A DNA stretch of 9,444 bases, taken from the NCBI GenBank assembly GCA_938036545.1, contig CALHQJ010000038.1, positions 1 through 9,444 on the forward strand, written 5' to 3'. Source of the stretch: an uncultured Clostridium sp. (lineage in GTDB: Bacteria; Bacillota; Clostridia; Lachnospirales; Lachnospiraceae). Under the pieces are notes generated by a model that was given only the letters and a program-made list of their open reading frames with translations, was not told the DNA's origin and made no database searches. Each line of letters starts with the position of its first letter. The stretch's first letter is position 1. Made by a program: the position numbers and the translations under genes. Positions 1 to 5,998 of this stretch are shown here, piece by piece.

Positions 1-489
1 TGACATTCGAGGGTCTAATGACTGTTTATCACAATCACAGGTTCCCCGGTTGAGATTGGTGCCACATCTATTGCAAATTCCCTTGCAATCTTCTTTGCAG
101 AGAACTTTCATAGGCAGATTCAACAGCAGTTCGTTTAGAACCAATTGGTCTACATCCAGATTGTAACCGCTTATATAGGGTTGTTCATCCAACGCTTCTA
201 CCCGTTCCTCTTCAGTCTGGTTTAAATCCAGTTCCTGATCAATCTCCAGTTCAAAAGGCACTGTAACCGGCTCTAAACATCTGGCACAGGGAATGGACAG
301 GCTCAGCCTGGCGTTTCCTTCCACATGCATCTTCCGGTCTCCCTCATTGACAACTGTCAGCGAAATAGGGCCTTTCTCTACAATCTCACACACACCATCC
401 GGAGTGGGACACTGCTTCATCTCAAGATCTGGGGTATAGGTCTTCATCTTTCCTTGGCAGGAAAACAACTCTGATAAGTTAATCAGCAT
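1..489 (-). CDS. DUF177 (YceD/YlbN family) protein, 3' end cut by window edge
   Basis: Translating the minus strand from ATG at 489 gives 163 codons open to base 1, so the C-terminus is missing, probably by about ten residues. Two cysteine clusters are visible: C68-x2-C71 in the middle (IPCARC) and a C-terminal set at C131, C135, C139, C142, C151 and C153 (CKEDCKGICNRCG, then CDCD). This layout and the 'DPR' tail are typical of DUF177/YceD proteins. The family is linked to large-subunit ribosome assembly and 23S rRNA accumulation in some bacteria and plastids; its biochemical activity is not settled. The paired cysteines could bind a metal, which is inference. An AGGAG site sits 6 bases before the start, and a perfect sigma-A promoter lies upstream. 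In Firmicutes rpmF (ribosomal protein L32) usually follows, which would be off the left edge. Confidence 0.9.
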   Translation of the reverse strand, partial: MLINLSELFSCQGKMKTYTPDLEMKQCPTPDGVCEIVEKGPISLTVVNEGDRKMHVEGNARLSLSIPCARCLEPVTVPFELEIDQELDLNQTEEERVEALDEQPYISGYNLDVDQLVLNELLLNLPMKVLCKEDCKGICNRCGTNLNRGTCDCDKQSLDPRMS

Positions 490-516
490 ATTAATCTCCT
501 AATACGCACCTCTGCT

Positions 517-545
517 ATTATACAGATACACTGCTATTTTGTCAA
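517..545 (-). promoter_or_regulatory. sigma-A promoter for the DUF177 gene, perfect consensus
   Basis: On the minus strand TTGACA (540-545) is followed by a 17-base spacer and TATAAT (517-522). Both boxes match the vegetative consensus exactly at the ideal spacing. Predicted transcription start is near 510, giving a leader of about 20 bases before the ATG at 489. It gives the DUF177 gene, and probably rpmF beyond it, strong expression independent of ackA. Confidence 0.85.
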
Positions 546-554
546 CAAATTTTT

Positions 555-577
555 TAAACAACTTGCCGGCAAGCTAT
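555..577 (-). terminator. possible weak terminator after ackA
   Basis: A 12-base perfect palindrome, CTTGCCGGCAAG (562-573), lies between the ackA stop and the next promoter. As minus-strand RNA it could form a 4 bp stem, extended to 6-7 bp with wobble pairs, and a CCGG tetraloop followed by UUGUUU. The stem is short and the U-run interrupted, so read-through from ackA is likely. It could equally be an operator 16 bases upstream of the -35 box. Confidence 0.3.
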
Positions 578-644
578 AATTGTCCAGCCATACATCTTCT
601 TGTCCGCTGTAAATGGGCAGGAAACGCAGGACTGCTGCAATTAT

Positions 645-1838
645 TTACACCAGCGCCAGGGTTTCTCTTGCAATTGCCAGTTCTTCGTTGGTTGGGATTA
701 ACATTACCTTAACCTTGGATGCCGGAGTGGAAATCATTCTTTCCTCGCCCCGTACATTGTTGGCCTCTTCGTCAATCTCAACGCCTAAGTAGCCTAAATA
801 CTGGCAGATGTCGTTTCTGGTCTTAATATCATTCTCACCTACGCCTGCAGTAAATGCAATGGCATCTACACCGTTCATAGCTGCTGTGTAAGCGCCGATG
901 TATTTTGCTACACGGTACTTAAATGCATCCAGTGCTACTTCAGCCAGGTGGTTGCCTTCTGCTGCAGCCTTGCCTACGTCACGGAAGTCGCTGGAAACTC
1001 CGCCGCTCATGCCCAGAATACCAGACTTCTTATTGAAGATGTTCAGCACTTCGTTAATGTCTTTGCCCTCGTGATTGCAGATATACTGAGCTACTGCAGG
1101 ATCAATGTCACCGCTTCTGGTTCCCATAATCAGACCCTCTAATGGAGTCAGGCCCATACTGGTATCAACACACTTACCGCCAACAGAAGCGGAAACGCTG
1201 GCACCGTTGCCTAAGTGGCATACGATTACTTTTGCATTTTGGGGATCCAGGCCGCCGAATTTAATTGCTTCGCCGGATACAAACTTGTGGCTGGTGCCAT
1301 GGAAGCCATATCTGCGCAGGCCGTATTTTTCTAAATATTCGTGAGGAATTGCATAAGTATATGCTTTTTCCGGCATTGCCATACCGAATGCGGTATCAAA
1401 GACTGCTACATTTGGCTTTCCTGGCATTGCAGCCTCACATGCCTCAATACCGATTAAGTTAGCAGGATTGTGCAGCGGGCCTAAGTCGAAGCACTCACGG
1501 ATTACTCTCTTTACATCATCATTTACTACGATAGAATCGCTGTAAACCGTACCGCCGTGCAGAACGCGGTGGCCAATTGCGGAAATCTCATCTGTGCTGG
1601 CAATTACGCCGTGAGCCTTATCCATTAATGCATCCAGAACTAACTGAACTGCAACCTTATGATCCGGCATTGGGCTTTCTACAACGTATTCGTCCTTGCC
1701 TGCTGCCTTATGAGTCAGCTTAGAGCCTTCAATGCTGATTCTCTCGCATAAGCCCTTTGCCAGTACGCTTTCGTTCTCCATATCAATTAACTGATATTTT
1801 AAGGAAGAACTTCCGCAGTTAATAACTAAAATTTTCAT
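645..1838 (-). CDS. ackA: acetate kinase
   Basis: This 397-residue protein is a full-length acetate kinase (EC 2.7.2.1) of the ASKHA fold. It makes ATP and acetate from acetyl phosphate in the cytoplasm, and runs in reverse to activate acetate. Visible landmarks are N7 and the GSSSLK loop (9-14), R91 in GHRVLHGG, H123 in PLHNP, catalytic D148 in FDTAF, H180 in the YGFHGTSH signature, H208 in HLGNGAS, R241 in GTRSGD, the GVGEN adenine-site segment (332-336) and TNEE near residue 385. Numbering agrees closely with the Methanosarcina enzyme. One departure: residue 152, usually His in FDTAFH, is Gly here. The ATG at 1838 has AAAGGAG about 8 bases upstream. It lies 28 bases after the pduL-type gene with no promoter between, so the two are probably co-transcribed and form the acyl-CoA to acetate branch. 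Confidence 0.97.
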   Translation of the reverse strand: MKILVINCGSSSLKYQLIDMENESVLAKGLCERISIEGSKLTHKAAGKDEYVVESPMPDHKVAVQLVLDALMDKAHGVIASTDEISAIGHRVLHGGTVYSDSIVVNDDVKRVIRECFDLGPLHNPANLIGIEACEAAMPGKPNVAVFDTAFGMAMPEKAYTYAIPHEYLEKYGLRRYGFHGTSHKFVSGEAIKFGGLDPQNAKVIVCHLGNGASVSASVGGKCVDTSMGLTPLEGLIMGTRSGDIDPAVAQYICNHEGKDINEVLNIFNKKSGILGMSGGVSSDFRDVGKAAAEGNHLAEVALDAFKYRVAKYIGAYTAAMNGVDAIAFTAGVGENDIKTRNDICQYLGYLGVEIDEEANNVRGEERMISTPASKVKVMLIPTNEELAIARETLALV

Positions 1839-1866
1839 GGTAATGTCTCCTTTAAGCTTGTTACAA

Positions 1867-2436
1867 TTATTTTACGATCTCGCCGTATACTTCTCTGCCG
1901 CAGCCCGCTGCATTAGACTCGTCTGTATCAATGTGCATAGCCAGAGCGAACTTCGGGCTTACACGTACTACTACATCGCCAAATACCAGGCTTCTGCCAT
2001 CGGTATCAATCTTAACGGAAACAACTTCTTTGTCCTCTACTCCTAATGCTGCTGCATCTTCTGGAGTTGCGTGGATGTGACGTTTTGCAACGATAACGCC
2101 CTCGCTCAGTTCAACTTCTCCGCAAGGACCAACTAATTTACATGGAGCGCTTCCTGCTACATCGCCGGACTCTCTGATAGGAGCAGCTACGCCGATGGAA
2201 CGGGCGTCAGATAAGGAAATCTCTACCTGATCAGCAGGTCTTACAGGGCCTAAAATAGATACTCTCTCTAAAGATTTCTTAGGTCCTACTACGGTAACTC
2301 TTTCCTCACATGCAAACTGGCCAGGCTGGGATAAATCCTTCTTATGAGTCAGCTCATGTCCCTTGCCAAACAAAATCTCCAAGGTTTCCTGAGTTACATG
2401 TACGTGACGTGCAGATGTTTCAACAATAAATTTCAT
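1867..2436 (-). CDS. pduL: PduL-type phosphate acyltransferase (phosphotransacetylase/phosphotransbutyrylase-like)
   Basis: The 189-residue protein matches the PduL (phosphate propanoyltransferase) family, which is unrelated to classical Pta. It swaps CoA for phosphate on acetyl- or propanoyl-CoA, giving the acyl phosphate that acetate kinase uses. The two-fold family layout is clear: SARHVHV with H11 and H13, AKRHIHATPEDA with H120 and H122, and the C-terminal MHIDTDESNAAG with H168. These histidines match the zinc ligands known for the family. The protein starts only seven residues before SARHVHV, so it lacks the N-terminal encapsulation peptide of microcompartment PduL, and no shell genes are nearby. 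A soluble housekeeping role in place of Pta is therefore inferred. AAGGAG precedes the ATG at 2436. It is the first gene of a pair with ackA. Acetyl- versus propanoyl-CoA preference cannot be read from sequence. Confidence 0.92.
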   Translation of the reverse strand: MKFIVETSARHVHVTQETLEILFGKGHELTHKKDLSQPGQFACEERVTVVGPKKSLERVSILGPVRPADQVEISLSDARSIGVAAPIRESGDVAGSAPCKLVGPCGEVELSEGVIVAKRHIHATPEDAAALGVEDKEVVSVKIDTDGRSLVFGDVVVRVSPKFALAMHIDTDESNAAGCGREVYGEIVK

Positions 2437-2500
2437 GGTACTGTCTTCTCCTTATTTTGTATAATTTTAATCAACAGCATACTTGTGTGATTCTACTTCT

Positions 2501-2529
2501 ATTTTAGGGGGTTTGTCATTATTTTTCAA
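2501..2529 (-). promoter_or_regulatory. likely sigma-A promoter for pduL-ackA
   Basis: On the minus strand TTGAAA (2524-2529), a 17-base spacer and TAAAAT (2501-2506) each match consensus at five of six positions. The predicted start is near 2494, giving a leader of about 58 bases. An overlapping alternative, ATGACA (2514-2519) with an 18-base spacer to TAGAAT (2490-2495), is also possible. I see no convincing terminator for darA in the same gap. Confidence 0.6.
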
Positions 2530-2570
2530 GTACCAGTGTGATATACTTTGCATTTTTTACAAAACAACTG

Positions 2571-2903
2571 TTAAATTTTCTCAAATCGGTCCACGTCTGT
2601 TACGAAGATCGTAGCGCCTCCGATCTCAACATTCATCGGCATGGTTCCGTAGTTTACCATAGAAGTACCAGACATATATGGAACATTGACCGTAATCTTC
2701 TGCCGTTTGCCGCACTCTTTTTTAATAATATCAATCACTTTATCTACCTGGCTGTCTTCTGTACCGATTAACAGGGTCGTATTGCCCTTTTTTAAAAAAC
2801 CTCCGGTAGTGGAAAGCCTGGTAATGCTGAAATGATTTTTTGTCAGCTCATTTACCACATCATCTTCATTATCGTTTCTTACAATTGCGTATACTAATTT
2901 CAT
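2571..2903 (-). CDS. darA: PII-like cyclic-di-AMP receptor DarA (PstA)
   Basis: This 110-residue protein is full length for the DarA/PstA family (DUF970, B. subtilis YaaQ, 109 aa). These trimeric PII-like cytosolic proteins bind cyclic-di-AMP between subunits; their downstream targets are largely unknown. The diagnostic segments are present: an N-terminal beta strand (MKLVYAIV), TTGGFLKKGNTT at 32-43, which includes the ligand-binding loop with G35, F36 and N41, IGTED at 46-50, and IGGATIFV at 94-101. The segment between about 66 and 92 corresponds to the large loop typical of the family. A strong GAGGAGG site precedes the ATG at 2903. It has its own promoter and is divergent from tmcAL. In Bacillus darA sits near tmk and holB, so its position next to acetate genes is different. 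Confidence 0.95.
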   Translation of the reverse strand: MKLVYAIVRNDNEDDVVNELTKNHFSITRLSTTGGFLKKGNTTLLIGTEDSQVDKVIDIIKKECGKRQKITVNVPYMSGTSMVNYGTMPMNVEIGGATIFVTDVDRFEKI

Positions 2904-2937
2904 GTTCCAATTCCTCCTCGCTTGAGATGATGGTTAT

Positions 2938-2966
2938 AGTATATGCCATTTACAGGAAAATCACAA
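2938..2966 (-). promoter_or_regulatory. sigma-A promoter for darA
   Basis: On the minus strand TTGTGA (2961-2966), a 17-base spacer and TATACT (2938-2943) form a good vegetative promoter, with four of six and five of six consensus matches. Predicted start is near 2931, leaving a leader of about 28 bases containing the strong Shine-Dalgarno site. It fires away from the tmcAL promoter; the -35 boxes are 70 bases apart. Confidence 0.65.
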
Positions 2967-3036
2967 GTAAAAATACGATTCCGGAGAACGATTCAGGGAG
3001 ACGGGAAATCCAGTGGAAAAAGCCGTGTTAACCTTC

Positions 3037-3065
3037 TTGAAATTCCTCCCTGCTTTGGATATAAT
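3037..3065 (+). promoter_or_regulatory. sigma-A promoter for tmcAL
   Basis: TTGAAA (3037-3042), a 17-base spacer and TATAAT (3060-3065) give five of six and six of six matches to consensus. Predicted start is near 3072, about 28 bases before the ATG at 3100. The promoter lies inside the upstream in-frame extension that begins at 3013, which argues that the extension is not translated from this transcript. Confidence 0.75.
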
Positions 3066-3099
3066 GTTTTGTAACAATTCAACCCAGAAAGGATTTTCC

Positions 3100-4449
3100 A
3101 TGAAAGTCACAGGAATTATTGCAGAGTACAACCCCTTCCACTCCGGCCACGAATACCACATCAAAGAGGCAAAAGCCTGCACTGGCGCAGATTATATTGT
3201 GATTGCCATGAGCGGCGATTTTGTGCAGAGAGGCGGCCCTGCGGTCTTTGATAAGTACACCCGCGCCCAGATGGCCCTTTTAGGCGGCGCAGATCTGGTA
3301 GTAGAACTTCCCTCTGCATTTGCCTGCAGCACAGCCGAAGACTTTGCCGCCTGCGGCGTAGCCCTCTTAACCGGCCTTGGAGCCGTAGACAGCCTGTGCT
3401 TTGGAAGCGAGAACGGAAACGTCCATGCCCTGATGACTGCAGCGTCTCTTATGGAAACTGAGTCCCGGCAATACTCTGCCCTGCTCCAGGCAGAATTAAA
3501 AAACGGCGCTACTTTTCCTGCCGCAAGGCAAGAGGCCCTTTCTAATATTTATGGTAACACAGGAGACAATCCTTTCCGGAATCTCCTGTCCTCTCCCAAC
3601 AATATCCTGGGGCTGGAATACTGCAAGGCCATTCTCCGGCAAAACTCCCATCTTAAGCCGGTAGCCGTCTTAAGAAAAGGGGCCGGATACCATGACCAGA
3701 TTGCCTCATCCTCCCCAAACGGCGACGCCTGCTGCTCTTCCCTTCCAAAAACTTATGCCTCTGCCTCCGGCATCCGAAACGCCCTTTATCGGGAATTTCC
3801 TGATGGACTCTATGGGAATGACAATCAGTCCTTTGGCGGCCTTGACTTCCTTCCGGAACCTGTAAAGCCCCTGTTTTTCCAGGCAGTCCCCCTGTGGCCG
3901 GAAGATTTTTCTGCCCTTTTAAATGCAAAAATCCTGGCTGCCTCCGCCCCTGGCTGTGAAAAAAGCTCCGGCTTTTCGGAAATTTCCGATTTTTCCCAGG
4001 ACCTGGCGCTGCGGCTTGGCCGCCTTTCTCTGGATTTTACCGGCTGGGAAGGACGGATTGCCCAGCTGAAAACCAGGCAGTACACCTATACCCGCATCAG
4101 CCGCGCTCTTACCAAACTTCTCTTAGGCATTACCAGCCAGCAGATACAGGAATGGAAATCCGCAGGTTACGCTCCTTATGCCAGGATTCTGGGCTTTCGC
4201 AAAGCTGCTGCTCCTCTGCTCTCAGAACTGAAAAAAAGCAGCCGGATTCCGCTTATTACGAAACCTGCCGCTGCTTTTCATACCTTGTCCGGACCTGCTT
4301 TACAGGAATTTCAAAAAGACCTGTACGCAAGCCATCTGTATCAGTGCGCTCTGGAACAGCGCTGTCACAGAAGCAGCGCCAATCCAGGCACCGGTATTAA
4401 TACCGTTATGAAAAATGAATTGAACCGTAAATTACTGGTTTTAGAGTAA
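3100..4449 (+). CDS. tmcAL: tRNA(Met) cytidine acetate ligase (TmcAL, YlbM family)
   Basis: The 449-residue product belongs to the TmcAL/YlbM nucleotidyltransferase-like family. In B. subtilis TmcAL uses ATP and acetate, via acetyl-AMP, to form N4-acetylcytidine at the wobble position of elongator tRNA-Met. Family marks are GIIAEYNPFHSGH at the N-terminus with the HxGH nucleotide-binding motif (H14-H17), MSGDFVQRG (37-45), GSENG (102-106), SPNNILGLEY (165-174), RKGAGYHD (192-199) and SASGIR (221-226). It is somewhat longer than the roughly 415-residue Bacillus protein, partly through poorly conserved stretches near 200-217 and 280-300. ATG 3100 is chosen because family proteins begin MKxxGIIxEYNPFH, AAAGGA lies 6 bases upstream, and the promoter -10 box is at 3060-3065; an earlier ATG at 3013 would add 29 unrelated residues. 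It is divergent from darA and its tail overlaps the cls gene by 9 bases. Confidence 0.94.
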   Translation: MKVTGIIAEYNPFHSGHEYHIKEAKACTGADYIVIAMSGDFVQRGGPAVFDKYTRAQMALLGGADLVVELPSAFACSTAEDFAACGVALLTGLGAVDSLCFGSENGNVHALMTAASLMETESRQYSALLQAELKNGATFPAARQEALSNIYGNTGDNPFRNLLSSPNNILGLEYCKAILRQNSHLKPVAVLRKGAGYHDQIASSSPNGDACCSSLPKTYASASGIRNALYREFPDGLYGNDNQSFGGLDFLPEPVKPLFFQAVPLWPEDFSALLNAKILAASAPGCEKSSGFSEISDFSQDLALRLGRLSLDFTGWEGRIAQLKTRQYTYTRISRALTKLLLGITSQQIQEWKSAGYAPYARILGFRKAAAPLLSELKKSSRIPLITKPAAAFHTLSGPALQEFQKDLYASHLYQCALEQRCHRSSANPGTGINTVMKNELNRKLLVLE

Positions 4450-5985
4450 AGGAGCTACCAGACGTAAAATGCAGTCAAATCCCCTTACCACTGCATACCG
4501 TTCGCCTCGGTACTGCTCCGTTACCTCGCAGGATTCCCGGAAGGTATTCTGGAAGTCCTCTACCATATCCCCTACTGCCGGACAGTCATAAAGCAGGACT
4601 CCGTTTTCAAAGTGGTGGTACAGACTCCGGTAATCCAGGTTAATGGTTCCCACAACTCCATACTCCCCATCCGCAGTCATCTGCTTGGAATGGATGAATC
4701 CAGGGGTATATTCGTAAATCCTGACGCCGCTTTTTACCAGTCCGGCATAGTAGGAACGGGTAACCCGAAATACCATCTTTTTATCCGGTATTCCAGGAGT
4801 AATAATCCGCACGTCTACCCCTCTTTCTGCCGCCAGGGTAAGCTCCCTGCGCATCTCATCGCTGATAATCAGGTATGGCGTGGTGATATAAAGGAAACGC
4901 TTGGCTGCCTTTATCATATTTAAGTAGACGTTTTCTCCTACCTGTCTGTCGTCTAAGGGGCTGTCACCGTAAGGCTGTACAAATCCCTGGGACTCTGTGA
5001 TTCCCTTGTCTTTTACTGCGTAGCGCTCCCAGGAGTCTTCCGCATCTTTTCCAAATCCGTTCCACATCTCTAAAAATATGGTCAGAAGGCTGTCTACGGC
5101 GTCTCCTTCCAGACGGACTCCCGTATCCTTCCACTGGCCGTAAGGATGGGTCAGGTTAAAATACTCGTCTGCCAGATTGTAGCCTCCGGTAAAGCCTACT
5201 TTACCGTCTACAATGGTAATTTTTCTGTGGTCACGGTTATTCATAAAAATATTCAGCACCGGAAAGACCGGGTTAAACACTCTGCACTGAATCTTTTTCT
5301 CTGTCATCCGCTTAATAAAGTCCAGATTTAAAAAGCCGACGCTTCCCACATCATCATAAAGGATCCGGACTTCTACGCCCTGTCTGGCTTTTTTCTCCAA
5401 AATGTCCAGGATTCTGCCGAAGGACTGGCCCTGTTCTATGGCGTGGTATTCCATAAAAATATACTTTTCTGCCTTATTCAGTTCGATGAGCTGATCCTCA
5501 ATGCCCTTTTCTGCAAAATCGTAAAACTTGACTTTGGTATTTTCAAACACCGGATACCCTTCCTGTCTGGAAAGGTAACGGAACTGATTGGCTGCATAAA
5601 TATCCTGCTTTTCCAGTTTTTCCATAATTTCCGGATTCTGGCTCACACAGGACATCCATTTTTTATGGGCAGCTCCAAACCGGTTCCTGTCCAGCTTCGT
5701 TGCTCCGCTGTGTCCAAAAAGAAGAAAGAGGCAGATTCCAAACACCGGAAATACCAGGATCAAAATAATCCATGGCATCTTAAATGCGGCATTTTCCGTT
5801 CCGCTGTTAATCCGAAGAGCCAAAATTAAAGCCAGCAGTCCGGTCACAGCGGCAATTACTGTGGAATACCGGTTCAGGCGGACCGCTACCAGCACAATCC
5901 AATAAACCTGAAGGGCAAACATCAGTCCTGCAAAAAAGACTCTGGTAATACTGTTTCTTACATTTGTTTTTTCTTCTGCTCTCAT
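4441..5985 (-). CDS. cls: cardiolipin synthase (two-HKD phospholipase D type)
   Basis: The 514-residue membrane protein is a bacterial cardiolipin synthase, which joins two phosphatidylglycerol molecules into cardiolipin and glycerol. Three hydrophobic segments lie in the first 95 residues (about 13-37, 43-58, 70-91), followed by two phospholipase D domains. HKD motif 1 is HRKITIVDG with H253, K255 and D260, and motif 2 is HSKQMTADG with H432, K434 and D439, each followed by the expected GG/GT-x-N segment (GGYN, GTIN). The C-terminus ends in the family-like RLVAPLL. Start choice is uncertain: in-frame TTG (5994), GTG (5991) and ATG (5985) are close together. ATG is preferred because GGTGAT, complementary to the 16S rRNA end, sits just before it and nothing similar precedes the others. 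It is the last gene of the right-hand run, 13 bases after the methyltransferase, and converges on tmcAL. Confidence 0.93.
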   Translation of the reverse strand: MRAEEKTNVRNSITRVFFAGLMFALQVYWIVLVAVRLNRYSTVIAAVTGLLALILALRINSGTENAAFKMPWIILILVFPVFGICLFLLFGHSGATKLDRNRFGAAHKKWMSCVSQNPEIMEKLEKQDIYAANQFRYLSRQEGYPVFENTKVKFYDFAEKGIEDQLIELNKAEKYIFMEYHAIEQGQSFGRILDILEKKARQGVEVRILYDDVGSVGFLNLDFIKRMTEKKIQCRVFNPVFPVLNIFMNNRDHRKITIVDGKVGFTGGYNLADEYFNLTHPYGQWKDTGVRLEGDAVDSLLTIFLEMWNGFGKDAEDSWERYAVKDKGITESQGFVQPYGDSPLDDRQVGENVYLNMIKAAKRFLYITTPYLIISDEMRRELTLAAERGVDVRIITPGIPDKKMVFRVTRSYYAGLVKSGVRIYEYTPGFIHSKQMTADGEYGVVGTINLDYRSLYHHFENGVLLYDCPAVGDMVEDFQNTFRESCEVTEQYRGERYAVVRGFDCILRLVAPLL

Positions 5986-5986
5986 A

Positions 5987-5992
5987 ATCACC
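5987..5992 (-). promoter_or_regulatory. ribosome binding site deciding the cls start
   Basis: Minus-strand GGTGAT pairs with the AUCACC part of the anti-Shine-Dalgarno tail and lies one base before ATG 5985. The spacing from its GG is short (5 bases), so coupling with translation of the upstream methyltransferase, which stops at 5999, may assist initiation. Confidence 0.45.
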
Positions 5993-5998
5993 AATCGC

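Noticed and set aside
603..650. Inverted repeat GTAAAT/ATTTAC overlapping the end of ackA as a terminator
   Set aside because: Stem segments are short and interrupted and no U-run follows on the minus strand.
1867..2436. Evidence for a bacterial microcompartment because of PduL
   Set aside because: No shell proteins or diol/ethanolamine enzymes are in the window and the protein lacks an encapsulation peptide.
3013..3099. In-frame N-terminal extension of tmcAL from an upstream ATG
   Set aside because: The added 29 residues do not fit the family, whose members begin MKxxGIIxEYNPFH. A near-consensus promoter lies within the extension and a good ribosome binding site precedes 3100.
2904..3099. 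Riboswitch or small RNA in the longest intergenic gap
   Set aside because: The gap is accounted for by two divergent promoters and ribosome binding sites. Both predicted leaders are only about 28 bases, too short for a riboswitch, and no terminator hairpin is seen.
4441..5985. PLD-family gene as a defence nuclease or effector
   Set aside because: Three N-terminal hydrophobic segments, two intact HKD motifs and full-length similarity match housekeeping cardiolipin synthase.
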